The position numbers were made by a program, and so were the translations under genes. Shown piece by piece: positions 1 to 16,111 of a stretch of 64,000 nucleotides of DNA (positions within the stretch are counted from its first letter, which is position 1; every line of letters starts with the position of its first letter). The stretch lies in the NCBI RefSeq assembly GCF_020379485.1, contig NC_063436.1, positions 24,798,423 to 24,862,422 of the forward strand, given 5' to 3'. Below the pieces are notes generated by a model. The model was not told the DNA's origin. It saw only the letters and a program-made list of their open reading frames with translations, and did no database searches. This DNA comes from Brassica napus. Lineage: Eukaryota; Streptophyta; Magnoliopsida; Brassicales; Brassicaceae.

Positions 1-426
1 TACGACCTGAACCTCGACGATTACATCCACTTTTTCTGCGCCTCTGGCTACAACGACACATCAATCGCTTTACTCACCGGGAAAGATGCTAAATGCCCGT
101 CTCCCTTACCTTCTATTCTCGACTTTAACTATCCAGCCATCACTATTCCTGAGGTTAAAGATGAAGTGACCGTCTCCAGAACGGTGACCAACGTTGGACC
201 TGTGGATTCGGTTTATAGAGCCGTGATCGAGCCTCCGAGAGGTGTCAAGATTGCTGTTGAGCCGGAGACTCTGGTGTTCAACGCGAGCACGAAGATACTT
301 GGGTTCAAAGTTAGGGTCACGACGAGTCATAAGAATAACTTGCCGGTTTACTTATTTGGTAGCTTCACGTGGACTGATGGTACACGAAACGTTACCATTC
401 CTTTGTCTGTAAGGACTCGGGTTTGA
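1..426 (+). CDS. Subtilisin-like serine protease (SBT3 type), C-terminal part
   Basis: The open frame enters at base 1 and ends with TGA at 424-426, giving about 141 residues. It matches the C-terminal end of a plant subtilase. Residues near the start contain the FCASGYNDTSI type segment that follows the catalytic-serine region, and the rest is the fibronectin III-like domain, with VSRTVTNVGPVDSVYRAVIE and GSFTWTDGTRNVTIPLSVRT. Plant subtilases are secreted proteases of the cell wall and apoplast, and this domain is needed for folding and activity. The catalytic Asp, His and Ser lie upstream of the window and cannot be judged. It shares the pattern of the complete subtilase at 51.7-55.2 kb but clearly differs in sequence. 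It could be any SBT3-clade member; the family call is secure, the exact orthologue is not. Confidence 0.93.
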   Translation, partial: YDLNLDDYIHFFCASGYNDTSIALLTGKDAKCPSPLPSILDFNYPAITIPEVKDEVTVSRTVTNVGPVDSVYRAVIEPPRGVKIAVEPETLVFNASTKILGFKVRVTTSHKNNLPVYLFGSFTWTDGTRNVTIPLSVRTRV

Positions 427-787
427 ACCTCTCAAAAATAAGATCCCTCAAATTTGTATTAAAATGTTGTTTTATTTTTGTTTGTTTTTTTCCTTTTTAT
501 GTATGTAAAACAAAAAAAAACAAATAATAGAAAATTGCAATATTATTCTGTGTGGACTCTAACTGAAATCACATCAATAATATAACAAAACTGATACCAT
601 CATTTCGAACATCCGCGCAATCGCAAACGCCGTACAGTTACGATCGCTAAGTCACCTCTCTTCACATTTCTCACGTCAGTTCTCCGATCCACAATAGCCA
701 TCTTAGTATCCGGCAACTTCATCTTCTATAGCTTCAAAAAACCATCTCCGCAAGAGCTAAGCCGCGTCCTCCTAACACACCCACCCA

Positions 788-886
788 TCTCTCAAGTCCC
801 ACTCTATCTGGTTCATAGGAACGTCACCTAACTGTAACAGTTAGAGGGTTCGTTCCTAAGAACCACACCGAGTGGGACTTGAGAGA
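788..886. repeat. Foldback (inverted repeat) of about 99 bp
   Basis: The left arm 788-804 is the exact reverse complement of 870-886 (17 bp). The next 19 bases on each side (805-823 against 851-869) match at about 15 positions, and the centre has a further 7-bp stem, CTAACTG with CAGTTAG (828-844). An RNA from either strand would fold into one long hairpin. It could be a MIRNA-like locus, a small MITE or a duplicated and inverted gene scrap; the sequence alone does not decide. Confidence 0.7.
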
Positions 887-1604
887 ATCCTCATCTGTTG
901 CTGCTTGGAAAGAATCCTCATCTGTTGCAGGATTGGGATGGACAATTACTGAGAGGAATGGTCTGTCGACCTTTCTAAGGCACTGAAGCTTCTCTCTTAT
1001 AGCCTTAATTGGCACAAACCGCAGCAAACAAGAAGGTTACGGTGTTTCTAAATCCTTTCATCTCTCCTCACTTTTTTTCTTTCTTTTCGTTTCCCCTTCC
1101 TCTTGTACATTTATAAGTATATCTATACTTTTTCACGTACCAATTTTAAACGATTATTACGAACCTAGCAGACAAGCAAAATGTATGTTCCACACTCCAT
1201 GACTTTTTCATCCCATATCGATTAAACATTCCACAAACTTGTGTCATTCGTCAACTACTATTATATCTACATGTGATTAATTTCTCACGCTGCCAACATA
1301 ACATATGGTGTTCCGCAAGTGCACCCTTCGATACATTTAAAGTCTGTTGGAAAATCGTTGTACTTTTTCGTTCAAATTAAGCTTAAAATCGTCGAACTAG
1401 AGGAAATATCAATAATACATACAACAGTTTTCTATAATTGAAAATTATTTTGAAAAACATTATAAACATATATGGAGTTGTAATTTGTAAACGTCATATG
1501 TTCTTTAGAGGGTTCGTAAACCAGTCCGTTTTCTCCCTCATTTGAACTTTCAACCATTCATTTAATCAGTCGGCCATTCTATCAACCCATGCTACATGGT
1601 AATT

Positions 1605-1726
1605 CTAAGGAAGAGGTTGAACCTCCAACCGCCTCAAACCATATTACTAATCAAATCCTCTTATATATTTTTGTACATTAGTCTTCTCACTAAGGAAGAG
1701 TTCGAACCTCCAACCGCCTCAAACCA
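1605..1726. repeat. Pair of 37-bp direct repeats with a pol III B-box-like motif
   Basis: Two nearly identical copies start at 1605 and 1690 (85 bp apart) and share CTAAGGAAGAG and CCTCCAACCGCCTCAAACCA. Read on the minus strand, the second copy contains GGAGGTTCGAACTC, which resembles a tRNA T-arm and pol III B box. This suggests SINE-derived scraps, but no A-rich tail or target duplication was identified. Confidence 0.4.
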
Positions 1727-1852
1727 AATAACTTGTGGTTTTCTTAATTTATCAATCAAAGCTGAATGAAAAAACCTATGAATAAGCTAACTTTCCCCCA
1801 TTAAAAGGTTTAAAGAGAATAATCAAAAACATTTACAGATTGCGTCGTCTCT

Positions 1853-7182
<5,330 letters not shown>

Positions 7183-8309
7183 TGGAAGATTGAAGCTTTT
7201 TTTTTTTGGATCAACCAGTTTTTTAAATATATTCTATATGTAGTTTAAATGAAGACTACAGAACATTGTGTTTTTTTTTTGCTGCCTGTTTTTTTTTTTC
7301 CTGCCTGTTTTATACGATTTAAATTTGACCGCTTAATCGTAGAAAACAGGCAACAAAAAAAAACACAACTTGCTGATGAAAAACAACGAAAAAATTCGGT
7401 AGCAGACACAAGTGGTCTGTATTTGTGAGGTTATTGGGTCCCCTGCATGATGGATGATACAATAAAAAAATTAACTGACTGTACTGCTACGAAATCAGGT
7501 CAACGGTGTGGGAAAACATTATTTAAATAAGAAGTGTTATTGCTTACTCTTTTCCTGGCATGTGCCAATATCAACCCCCCAAAAAAGAACTGAAACTTTG
7601 AATACTTTTTATTTTATTTTTAGTATTAAAACTTTCAACAAAAATGAATTGTAAGAAAACTTTCAACTATTTTTTCAACGTATAAACTAAAAAAATATGA
7701 AGTTCGTTACTAAAAACCGTTAAATGTGAATAAAAACCATTAAGCGAAAGTACTGCATTGTTACTAAAAGTTAAAGGGTTTTGTTTGTTAAAGAAATAAT
7801 CAAGGAATTTTCTTACATCTATTTTAGTTGGGAAGTTTTATTACTGACAAATATCAGTTTTGAGCCAACAATATTGAAACCAACTAGGAAATTAAACTTC
7901 CAAATAACGGTAATTGGTAAACATACATAACTCGCTGAATGAGTTAACTTCTCAAGATTTGCAAAGATGAATCGCCGCAGTCTTTTCAAACCATTTTAGA
8001 ATCCGACGGTAGAAAGAACCCAACTCTTGCTGATTGGAAACATTTTATCCAGCGACTCGGTCCAACCGTGTGAAAGAAAACCGTTATATTTTAAATAAAA
8101 AGTGTTTATTTATTCCTCACTATACTTTCCTCTCAAGTACCAATTTGAACTCAGAAAAAAATTGACACTTCGAATACTTTTCAAAACCAGCAAGGAATTC
8201 AAATAACGTACGTTTATAGTAAAAAAAGTATTTACGTAGACCATCGTGAATCTTACTCGCTGAGCGACTTATCTTATCAAGGTTATTCAAGACAAATGTG
8301 TATACTTTA
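7183..8309. other. Upstream region of the CRK gene
   Basis: Intergenic DNA upstream of the CRK start codon. Two W-box cores are visible, TTGACC at 7325-7330 and its reverse complement GGTCAA at 7498-7503. WRKY factors bind such sites and often control CRK genes, so stress-induced expression is plausible. Otherwise AT-rich with poly(A/T) runs; no coding potential seen. Confidence 0.45.
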
Positions 8310-8438
8310 CTACAAGTTGCTGGTAATTTTATTATGAGCCATGTTTATAGAGAAGGGAATCGAGCTGCTGATATGTTGACTCAATTAGGATATAAGTTTC
8401 AGGCAGCCCCCAGACAAAGTCCTACCGATTATGTATGA
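8310..8438 (+). pseudogene. RNase H C-terminal fragment of a retrotransposon
   Basis: The plus-strand frame reads LLQ-type text then FIMSHVYREGNRAADMLTQL and ends with TGA at 8436-8438. REGNRAAD is the hallmark of the last helix of plant LINE-type RNase H domains. Only about 42 codons survive, with no start or upstream domain, so it is a relic. Its orientation and position differ from the LINE in the CRK intron, and it is a separate insertion. Confidence 0.75.
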
Positions 8439-8737
8439 AGAGGCACAAGGTAAGATTGTTCTTAGAAGAAGAAAAAATGAATCTAAACGAGTAAACTTTT
8501 GTAACATACGTAAATTGCGAGTTTAACATCAATGATTCTTTATTATTCATCACCTAACAACAATCTGAATGCCAAATCAATTGCTTCTCTTTTGTTCTTT
8601 GTTTGTTTATTTCAATATATCTCTTTACATTCTGCTAGTCCTTGAAACTATAACTCAACAGCTAGAATCTTTCCTCCAAGAATGCTGTAGTAGTTCTCAA
8701 TCGTCAATAATCAAAGATATGGTACCTCTAGTTCTAA

Positions 8738-11700
8738 TTATAACCTCGATGCAGCGGTTGAGTCTGCAGATGTGAGCTCTCGGATCTCCTTTATGGCTTC
8801 GCTGACTTTATAGATTGCCATTTTCTTCACCTGGATGAAGCAGCAATACATATACATAAAACAACACTCTTTTTCTATATTCAATCTTGGGTACTTACCT
8901 CAATCTTGTTTGCTTTCGTTTTGACGCTCTGAGGAAGTTGACTAAGCTCGTCCACTAGTTTGATAGATTCAGCAACGTGCTCATGTGAGAGAAAATTCAG
9001 GACTGCATTCACACAAGACTAGCAAACATATTCCAGAGTTATGTCAATAATAGTAATAACTTTGTGATTATAAACAATGTAAGAGCGTGTTGAGTGCTTA
9101 AAAAAAATACCTTGTTCTTTCTATTTTGGTATGGACATCCAGCAGGGACGATGACTGCTTCTCCAACACATTGATCAAAACTCCACGGTTCAACGTCTGA
9201 AGAAACAGAATAAGCGTTAAAATAATAACGAAATGGTAAGATTAATAAACAAAAGAATGAAGAATGATACTTACCAAACTCTTCCTTAAGCCTTGCTTTG
9301 TGATACTCATCAAGATAGTAACTCTGCTCAAGTAATGGATGACTCACCTGCAATAATAAATATGGAAACAGATCAATGATTGTTTTCTTGTAATAGTGTT
9401 TAAACTATCAAACCCAAAACTCACTTGTGTTTTGGTGGAATCCATGGGTACTAGCTCCAGACAGTGGTTCTTAATATACTCAAGAAGTTTAGAAACATCT
9501 TGAACCTGGAATACATCCCATTTGGCACCGCAGGAGTTGCTAAGGCTTCCTTCTTCTTCAAAAGAGTCATTGCAACTTTCTCTTTCCTCTACCTTAAACT
9601 CACTACTGCCTAAACGGTGTTGTGAAGATTCTGAGTCAGAACTGGAAGAGTCATCCGACCAATCCCCCTGAGCATATGAAGCGTTAATCCTATCTTGTTT
9701 CTTTCCCTTACCAACTCTGCTCTCCTTCCCCTTTTCGGAGTTTTTAGATCTTACTTTCCCAATATTTTGCATTAGCTTTCTTATTCTGCAAATCTGTTTT
9801 GTTGACACTACTGTTTCAGTGGCATGCAACAAGATATCAACCTGCAGAACAAATCAAAAGCTTGAGAAAAATACAAAAGTCAAAGAAAACGTAGCTGACT
9901 ACAGTTTTACTTACCATGTCACAAGCTTCAAAACCCAGCTTCTTCACATAATCAGGCTTTGCATATTCTTCACCACTCCTGTAAGATATACTGAGGCATG
10001 GACCTAGGTTGGGTGCTTGGATAACATCAGGTAAGCCAGCAACTATATTTAGTATACCACGCTTTGGATCCATGTAATAAGGAATTGGTAAAATTCTCAG
10101 TATTTCAGCAAAATGATTTGGGAACTGTTCTTCAAACAAAGAAGACGAAAGCCATCCATCTAGCTTCAGCCTCTCTTGACAAGTATTAGTCTCAGCCTCT
10201 CCTCTCAAAGACCCCAAAAAAACTTGTTTCACCCCAATGTCTACCTGCCATTGAATAAAAAACATAACAAGTTAAAGACCAAAAGGGTATTAAAAACCCA
10301 TCAAGAGAACACAAGTCACTAACCTCAAACCAATCCGCGCAATCAGTTGTATTACTGGTTTTGCTATTGCTCTTTTTAAGATAGCTACAAAACAAGGCTA
10401 TTGGATTCCAGTTCAGGCTTGAACCTCGCTTTAACACACTACGAACTATAACAGGTTGCCCTTTGCTCCAGTGCGTCTGAAAGTGTTCGAGATTGTTTTG
10501 TTGAAAATCCATCACTGTGGGGTAGTATAAGAAGTTATCAGATGCGTCTCCTCTTCTCCTGGATGCTACTTTCAAACGGCTTTCACAACTAGTGGATGGC
10601 TTTTCCTTTCCAAGACAAAACGGACATCCCAAGTGTTTATCTAAAGTTTCAGGCAACTCATAGCAACTGACTATTTCTTCGGCACTGATCTCTAACTTGC
10701 TTGTCAACTCCAGAGAGAATAGACTTCTCAAAGAAAGGTTATTGCTGCACCTTTTCACCTCTTCACGCTTCCAATCTACCAGAGCTTTCTTTAGAGATTG
10801 CTTACAAGATTCTACACCGTTCGAGCACTTGACTAATCCAACCTTTTTCGATAAGCTCCTTTGATTACAGTCTTGATCAGAACTCAGCCTGAGAATAGAG
10901 GAGCTGCGTGTGCACATCTTTTCCGAATCCACAACGGCAGAGTCATGACTACTGCAACTAGGACATATATTAGAGGAATATGTCAGAAAAAAAACTCAAA
11001 CAGATTACATAATATGACTTAACAGTAAAGAGAACAAGGGAAAAGAGTGAGTACCAGAGCTCTTGTTCATCAGAGGTTAAGTCAGAGCTATGGATCTGCG
11101 GTTCAGTTAGATTCACCTCTACTTTGTCTTCAGCGTTGATTTGTTTTAATACAGGAAGAAGCATGCACACAGCATAATGTAGATGCAAAACCCTGTCAAT
11201 ATCACTCCTTACTTTCCGAGAATCCTGCAACATGTAGTATACAAGTAAACAACTTTGTGTTACAAAATATCTAAAGAAAGAAACAAAAAAAAGTCATGTA
11301 AAAGTCTTTAGGCTGAAGAACTATCAGATAGTCAGACCTTACATTCAGTGACTCCAGATATAGTGGCTGAGCAAGCCTTGCACCTACATGTTCCACAGCA
11401 TACAGGGCATTTTTTCCCAACTTCTTCTTTTGATCCCTTGTTCCTAGTTCATTCCAAAGGCCAACACTCAATAAGATGACTGCTTCTAGCAAATTAGAAA
11501 GAGTATCTAACATTAGATCCTAACATTTTACCATAGGTGAAATGTTGCTAGGTCCACAAAACTTATTGAATCTAGTGGGATTACTTCTTATTATAACTAT
11601 TCTCTGATGGAACTACTAATCCAGATGCTGATTATATACTCTAATGATAGAGACCAGTGCTTTCTGTAAACAAGATAAGCAAGAGAGCAAACATAATAAC

Positions 11701-12511
11701 ACAAGATACCTTTTCTCAATACAATCTACACAAAAGAACTCTCTTCCACAACTCAGACAGCTAATCAAATCCTCAAATCCTCTGGTTCCACACCAATGGC
11801 ACCTCTTCTTGGCCTTAACCAACTTCCCCTTGAAAGGAACCACCTTTACAGAAACCACACAAAACCCAAATTAAGAAACTAAAAGTGTACACACAAAGTA
11901 TAAACCTTTAAGCTTTTTTTTTCCATTACCTGCATCTTCCCAAAAGGTAAAGGCTCAATGTTCTTAGACCTGAACCTTCTCTTAGTCAAGGAAACAGGTT
12001 CTTCACCAACTTTAACATCACAAGGAGAAGGAGAAGACACATTGCTTGTAGTCGGAGAAGGTGGAGAGATAGCCATAATGCCATAAGGAAGAACCTTCGT
12101 TAACTCCTCCCCAACGAAATCACCAAACCGTTTATTAACACTAATCTTCTTCTTCTTTGGTTTCTTCTTCTTCTTCTCAGCTTCTCTCTTCAACGCCATC
12201 CTTATCAAATCCAACTGCAAATCCCCTCTCTTCAACTTCATCTTCCTCACCGCTTCATCAACAGCCTCTGCTCTCTCCCTCTTCTTCTTCGATCTCCCCA
12301 GCCCCTCTCGCTCGATCTCCGACGCTTCGTCTCCTCTTCTTGATCTCGTCGACTCAGCGGCAGCCTTCTGCTTGCTTCGCTTCAGAGTAAGCTGCGAGGT
12401 GTGAGTCTCGCACATCTTCTTCCCTTCCAAAGCTCGTCTCTTGCACCTCCATTGCTTCCCGTCGGAGCGGTTGCAGCGAAACTCGTCGGGGACAGCCTCG
12501 TTCTCCGACAT
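8738..12511 (-). CDS. JMJ28: JmjC-domain protein with WRC and RING-like zinc fingers (JMJ28/B160-like, KDM3 group)
   Basis: Eleven exons: 12511-11930, 11843-11710, 11443-11338, 11224-11055, 10957-10324, 10244-9915, 9841-9425, 9347-9275, 9196-9111, 9018-8899, 8830-8738, giving 914 residues with all junctions in frame. A WRC domain comes first (about 8-43, FRCNRSDGKQWRCKRRALEG), then Lys-rich basic stretches, then an atypical RING-like zinc finger (Cys pairs 209/212, 223/226, 232/235 and 251/254, 258/260/263). The JmjC domain follows (about 500-860). KDM3 enzymes remove H3K9 methyl groups in the nucleus using Fe(II) and 2-oxoglutarate. Here the usual HxD is G646-F-E648 and the distal His is Tyr838 (GCPYQ), so the metal ligands are absent and it may act as a scaffold or recruiter. 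I believe Arabidopsis B160 shares these changes but could not check. Confidence 0.9.
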
Positions 12512-12735
12512 TCTCCCAATTAACCCACCAGAAATTGTCTGAATTCGGACAGTGATCTGAAACAAGAGAAGAAGAACGAGCTTTGTAGTGTGAGAGAGAG
12601 AGAAAAAGGAAGAGGCTTTATGGAGAAGAAGAAAGTGGCAGAATTGTAATTAAGAGAAGAAGCGAGAGACTTGCTTTGGTAACGTAAGATCGCAAAGCTC
12701 GAGAGGATCTTTAGTTGTTCAGTTACCTCTTTTCT

Positions 12736-12759
12736 CCCCCCCCCCCCCCCCCCCCCCCC
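12736..12759. repeat. 24-base poly(C) tract upstream of JMJ28
   Basis: An uninterrupted run of 24 C on the plus strand, about 225 bases upstream of the JMJ28 start codon, so poly(G) in the sense of that gene. It lies in the probable 5' UTR or core promoter. Tracts this long are rare in plant DNA and unstable; the length may also be a sequencing estimate. Confidence 0.9.
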
Positions 12760-12902
12760 TCTGGTCTTTTTCTTCCTAATTTTTTTCTTTCTATTTTTTC
12801 TTTGCAACCCTATTTTTTTTTTTGTAACACTGCATATTTTTCTTTCATACTTTAATGTTTACATGGATACAAACAACATCAAACGTATGATGTGCGATCT
12901 TT

Positions 12903-14066
12903 TTAGAAAAATTTAAGAACAAAGCAAACTAAAGATAGAGACACAAACTTCGCTAAGTTTGATAAAGTGTCCAAATTGATATCAAAAGAGCCACTCGCAA
13001 GTAACCTTATGGAGAAAGTACTGTGTCCTTTGAAATCTTCAGACTTTGAAATAGTCACTTTAAGCCGTGTCGTTGAATGCTTCACAACCTCGAGTCTCAT
13101 CGGGATGATTCTCGTCGTATCTTCCGGTCCCAAACGAACCATCACACAAGATATCAAGCGGTCAGGAAAGCGACAATGCTCACTGGCTCTGAGGCCACGA
13201 GTCAAATACCTCTCATGGAGAGGAGTACTGGTAGAAAGATGCACTCCTACAATAAAGAGGAGAGTAGAAAAGGATCTCTCATGGCCCCGGCATGAAGAAG
13301 TTTGGCTAGATTTGTTTGCAAGGAAAAAAGCCAAGGGACTGCAATCTTCAGGTTTCAATAAACCCCGACCAAGTGTTGATATTGGTTTGATAATCGATCT
13401 TGTCGGGGTTGACCTCTGATGATGAACTTGACTTGACATTTTTGGAATAAATCTAACGATTGCACCAAAGAGAAACACATGTGGTTTTGAACCTAATATG
13501 CAAGGTTCGATTGATGGGAATATACACTCGTACAACAATGGAGAGTGAGTCATCTTCACAATGCCAAGTAGAGTAGTGATTGTACCTCGTTGATCATTGG
13601 GGGTCTTGCCGCCAGGTTGAGCGTGGAACCCACAAACACAGGTCTGGCGATTAATTTGTGACTGTGAAAAGCACAATATCATATAAGATTGATATCCGGA
13701 GCATATGGCGATATAAGTCGAAGGAAGAGCAGGTTCTTTGCCGGAATAGCAGAGACAATCACCAGTACAAGATGTTAACGACATGAAGATGATGGTCGAG
13801 CTTCGTGAATCCCAATCTGGTCGCAATCTAAGAAGTGGAGCCCCATATACACATGGTACCAGATCCGGTCGATATGAACAGAGAAAGCGCATAAGTGAGA
13901 AATGGATACCATCCCGAGAGCCAATCACCACCAATATTTTAACAATCAAAAGCCAGTCCTCGAGACTTCGGTTTGTTGCCTTTTGGAGAGAAGCGGTTTG
14001 TTGCCTATTGGAGAGAAGCAACCATGGAGACGATTCGTTTTTCCACCAAGACCGTTGCATCAACAT
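12903..14066 (-). CDS. Unrecognised 387-codon open frame
   Basis: An open frame of 387 codons on the minus strand, in a stretch clearly richer in GC than its surroundings. I recognise no domain. The product has hydrophobic pieces, many Cys, Ser and Arg, and no repeats. The plus strand also carries moderate open frames here (12967-13419, 13783-14079), so the long frame may reflect composition rather than coding. Upstream (14070-14490) the minus strand looks like a transcribed leader with several short upstream ATGs. It may be a Brassicaceae-specific gene, a non-coding transcript or a decayed transposon. No splice sites were assigned. Confidence 0.3.
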   Translation of the reverse strand: MLMQRSWWKNESSPWLLLSNRQQTASLQKATNRSLEDWLLIVKILVVIGSRDGIHFSLMRFLCSYRPDLVPCVYGAPLLRLRPDWDSRSSTIIFMSLTSCTGDCLCYSGKEPALPSTYIAICSGYQSYMILCFSQSQINRQTCVCGFHAQPGGKTPNDQRGTITTLLGIVKMTHSPLLYECIFPSIEPCILGSKPHVFLFGAIVRFIPKMSSQVHHQRSTPTRSIIKPISTLGRGLLKPEDCSPLAFFLANKSSQTSSCRGHERSFSTLLFIVGVHLSTSTPLHERYLTRGLRASEHCRFPDRLISCVMVRLGPEDTTRIIPMRLEVVKHSTTRLKVTISKSEDFKGHSTFSIRLLASGSFDINLDTLSNLAKFVSLSLVCFVLKFF

Positions 14067-14734
14067 ACATATCTTGTAGAGGTAGAATCAAAGCCCTTAA
14101 GGCTTGGTTTGGCAAATAATGTTCATTTTGGGTGTTCCTCGCCGAAATGGCTTGGAATAGATGCTCAGCGCCATCAGAACTCTAATATCTGAAAACCATC
14201 GTAAGGGACCTTGAAGCATGCGGCTCACAGAGCTGGTGCGCTAAATCACCGAGGAGACAAAGTAGTGGGAGTGGCTAGCGGAGCTGAAGCTTGAGCAGAC
14301 TGTCAAAGAATTCCCAAAGAAGAGAACCGTACCGGTCAAATCCGGAGAGTAGAACTTGACAACGACAAAGAGAAAAATAGAGTTACAGCAGAGAATGAAT
14401 AGAAGCACTCGAGAACGGGAGCTCCGCCGGCATCGAGAACCAAAGGCAGAGACGGCTCCTCGATAGCTGTGTCCGAGAGGAAACTAGGGCGAACTTTGTT
14501 TTTTCTTTGTTTATTTTTGCAACCCTAATTTATTATCTTTATTATCTATTGGTTTAACTAAACAATCAAAAATCTTTTGTCAAAAGAAAACCCAAACAAT
14601 CAAAAATCTTTGATAAGTGAGAGTGATTGGTTGCGGTTGTAGATACTCTAAACAACCAAATTTTTGTTTAGAACCATATACATTAACCAATCGAACTTTT
14701 CTTTCTTTAAAAAATTCATAGCAAAAAAAAATAA

Positions 14735-14987
14735 TACTCCCTCTGTTTCACAATAGATAAAGTTTTGGTTATTTGCACACATATTAAGAAATTATCTTTT
14801 CTAAACAAAAAACTCATTAAAATATAATTTAAAACTAATTTATCTAATTATAAATAAAAATAATAAAAACACAATTGACTACACAGTTTTTGATAAAGTT
14901 AAAGTTACCTAGACATGTGAAAACATCATCTATTGTGAAACAAAAACAATCACCTAAAACATCATCTATATTGAAAAATAGGGAGTA
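14735..14987. mobile_element. Tourist-like MITE (PIF/Harbinger type)
   Basis: The ends are inverted copies: TACTCCCTCTGTTTCACAAT at the left and ATATTGAAAAATAGGGAGTA at the right. A 3-bp TAA duplication flanks them (14732-14734 and 14988-14990), as expected for PIF/Harbinger MITEs. It is 253 bp long with no coding frame. A partial second copy of the subterminal sequence (CATCATCTATTGTGAAAC) lies inside near the right end. Confidence 0.85.
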
Positions 14988-15306
14988 TAAAATAATAAAA
15001 TATGGTTATAGAGAATTTTATTTCTAATGCAAAAAAAAATATTTTACAAAATTACAATAAAATAATCTATATCAAATAAATATACATCTTAAATTCTCTC
15101 GCCAAAACATAAAGTTACATCTCATTCCAATCACCTCCAGTGATTTTTGATTTTCTACTGCATATAATTTCAATAGTTTAGGTTTTAGTCATACATAAAC
15201 TTCCCGTTGATAATAAAAACTTCCAGTTGATTGCACATAGATTTATTAAGCGGAAAATATATAGTTATTTTATAATATTCTGTACCGTATGTGATTATTA
15301 TAATGT

Positions 15307-15656
15307 TATAACGCCTCGATCCGCCCACGGCTAATGGGCCACCCACGCCCGCTCTCTCGGCCTGTGGGCCCCATCCCGTCTGACGGTCAGTCCGTTAATT
15401 TTCCAAATGCTCGAAATCATTGTTTACTGACCCTGCAATCACCACCCGACCTTTTCCCATGCTTTGGCCTCACTCGCACGCTATCGCGAATCACTTTCCG
15501 ATAGGTCACCCATCATTCCACTACTCCAGCTCAAGCACGCTTAACTCTGGAGTTCTTTCAGGATGTATTCCGGAAAAGGTAAGTCAACTTTGGTGACATA
15601 GGTAACCAAATCAATTCTCTTAAGCCTTTTTACATATCACAACTCGGGATGTTACA
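15307..15656 (-). repeat. TRIM LTR (3' LTR in element sense)
   Basis: Aligns without gaps to 15762-16111. Its outer terminus reads TATAACGCC instead of TGTAACGTC, so the terminal TG/CA dinucleotide has mutated at this end. Confidence 0.92.
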
Positions 15657-15761
15657 ATTCACCTCCTCTCAAAGAACGCAACGTCCTCGTTGCGCCCCCC
15701 GACAGGTCTCAAGACGCCTCTCAGGTCAGAACTGAGATGGCTAACCAGCTCTGATACCACT

Positions 15762-16111
15762 TGTAACGTCCCGACCCGCCCACGGATAATGGGCCACCCA
15801 CGCCCGCTCTCTCGGCCCGTGGACCCCATCCCGTCTGACGGTCGGTCCGTTAATTTTCCAAAGGCTCGAAATCATTGTTTACTGACCCTGCAATCACCAC
15901 CCGACCTTTTCCCATGCTTTGGCCTCACTCGCACGCTATCGCGAATCACTTCCCGATAGATCACCCATCATTCCACTACTCCAGCTCAAGCACGCTTAAC
16001 TCTGGAGTTTTTTCAGGATGTATTCCGGAAAAGGTAAGTCAACTTTGGTGACATAGGTAGCCAAATCAATTCTCTTAAGCCTTTTTACATATCACAACTC
16101 GGGATGTTACA
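15762..16111 (-). repeat. TRIM LTR (5' LTR in element sense)
   Basis: Starts TGTAACGTCCCGACC and ends CGGGATGTTACA on the plus strand, with intact TG...CA borders. The primer-binding site adjoins its inner edge. Confidence 0.92.

Larger units (their letters stand above)
427..1852. other. Intergenic region between convergent subtilase and receptor kinase
   Basis: AT-rich DNA between two gene 3' ends. The first 150 bases are T-rich and are probably the subtilase 3' UTR and poly(A) region. It holds the foldback at 788-886, two 18-bp direct copies at 884-901 and 911-928, and a pair of 37-bp repeats at 1605-1726. An open frame on the minus strand at 824-1027 crosses the foldback; I do not recognise it and do not call it a gene. 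Confidence 0.6.
15307..16111 (-). mobile_element. TRIM (terminal-repeat retrotransposon in miniature)
   Basis: Two direct 350-bp terminal repeats, 15307-15656 and 15762-16111, enclose only 105 bp. The 5-bp duplication AATGT flanks the whole (15302-15306 and 16112-16116). In minus-strand sense the 5' LTR is followed by AGTGGTATCAGAGCTGG, which contains the tRNA-Met primer site (15748-15759). The 3' LTR is preceded by the purine tract GAGAGGAGGTGAAT. The LTRs differ at about 13 of 350 positions, so insertion was fairly recent. There is no coding capacity; mobilisation would need enzymes from another element. Confidence 0.93.

Noticed and set aside
824..1027. 67-codon minus-strand frame across the foldback
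   Set aside because: No recognised domain, no splice partners; the internal 27-bp tandem copy explains its repeated ATDEDS words.
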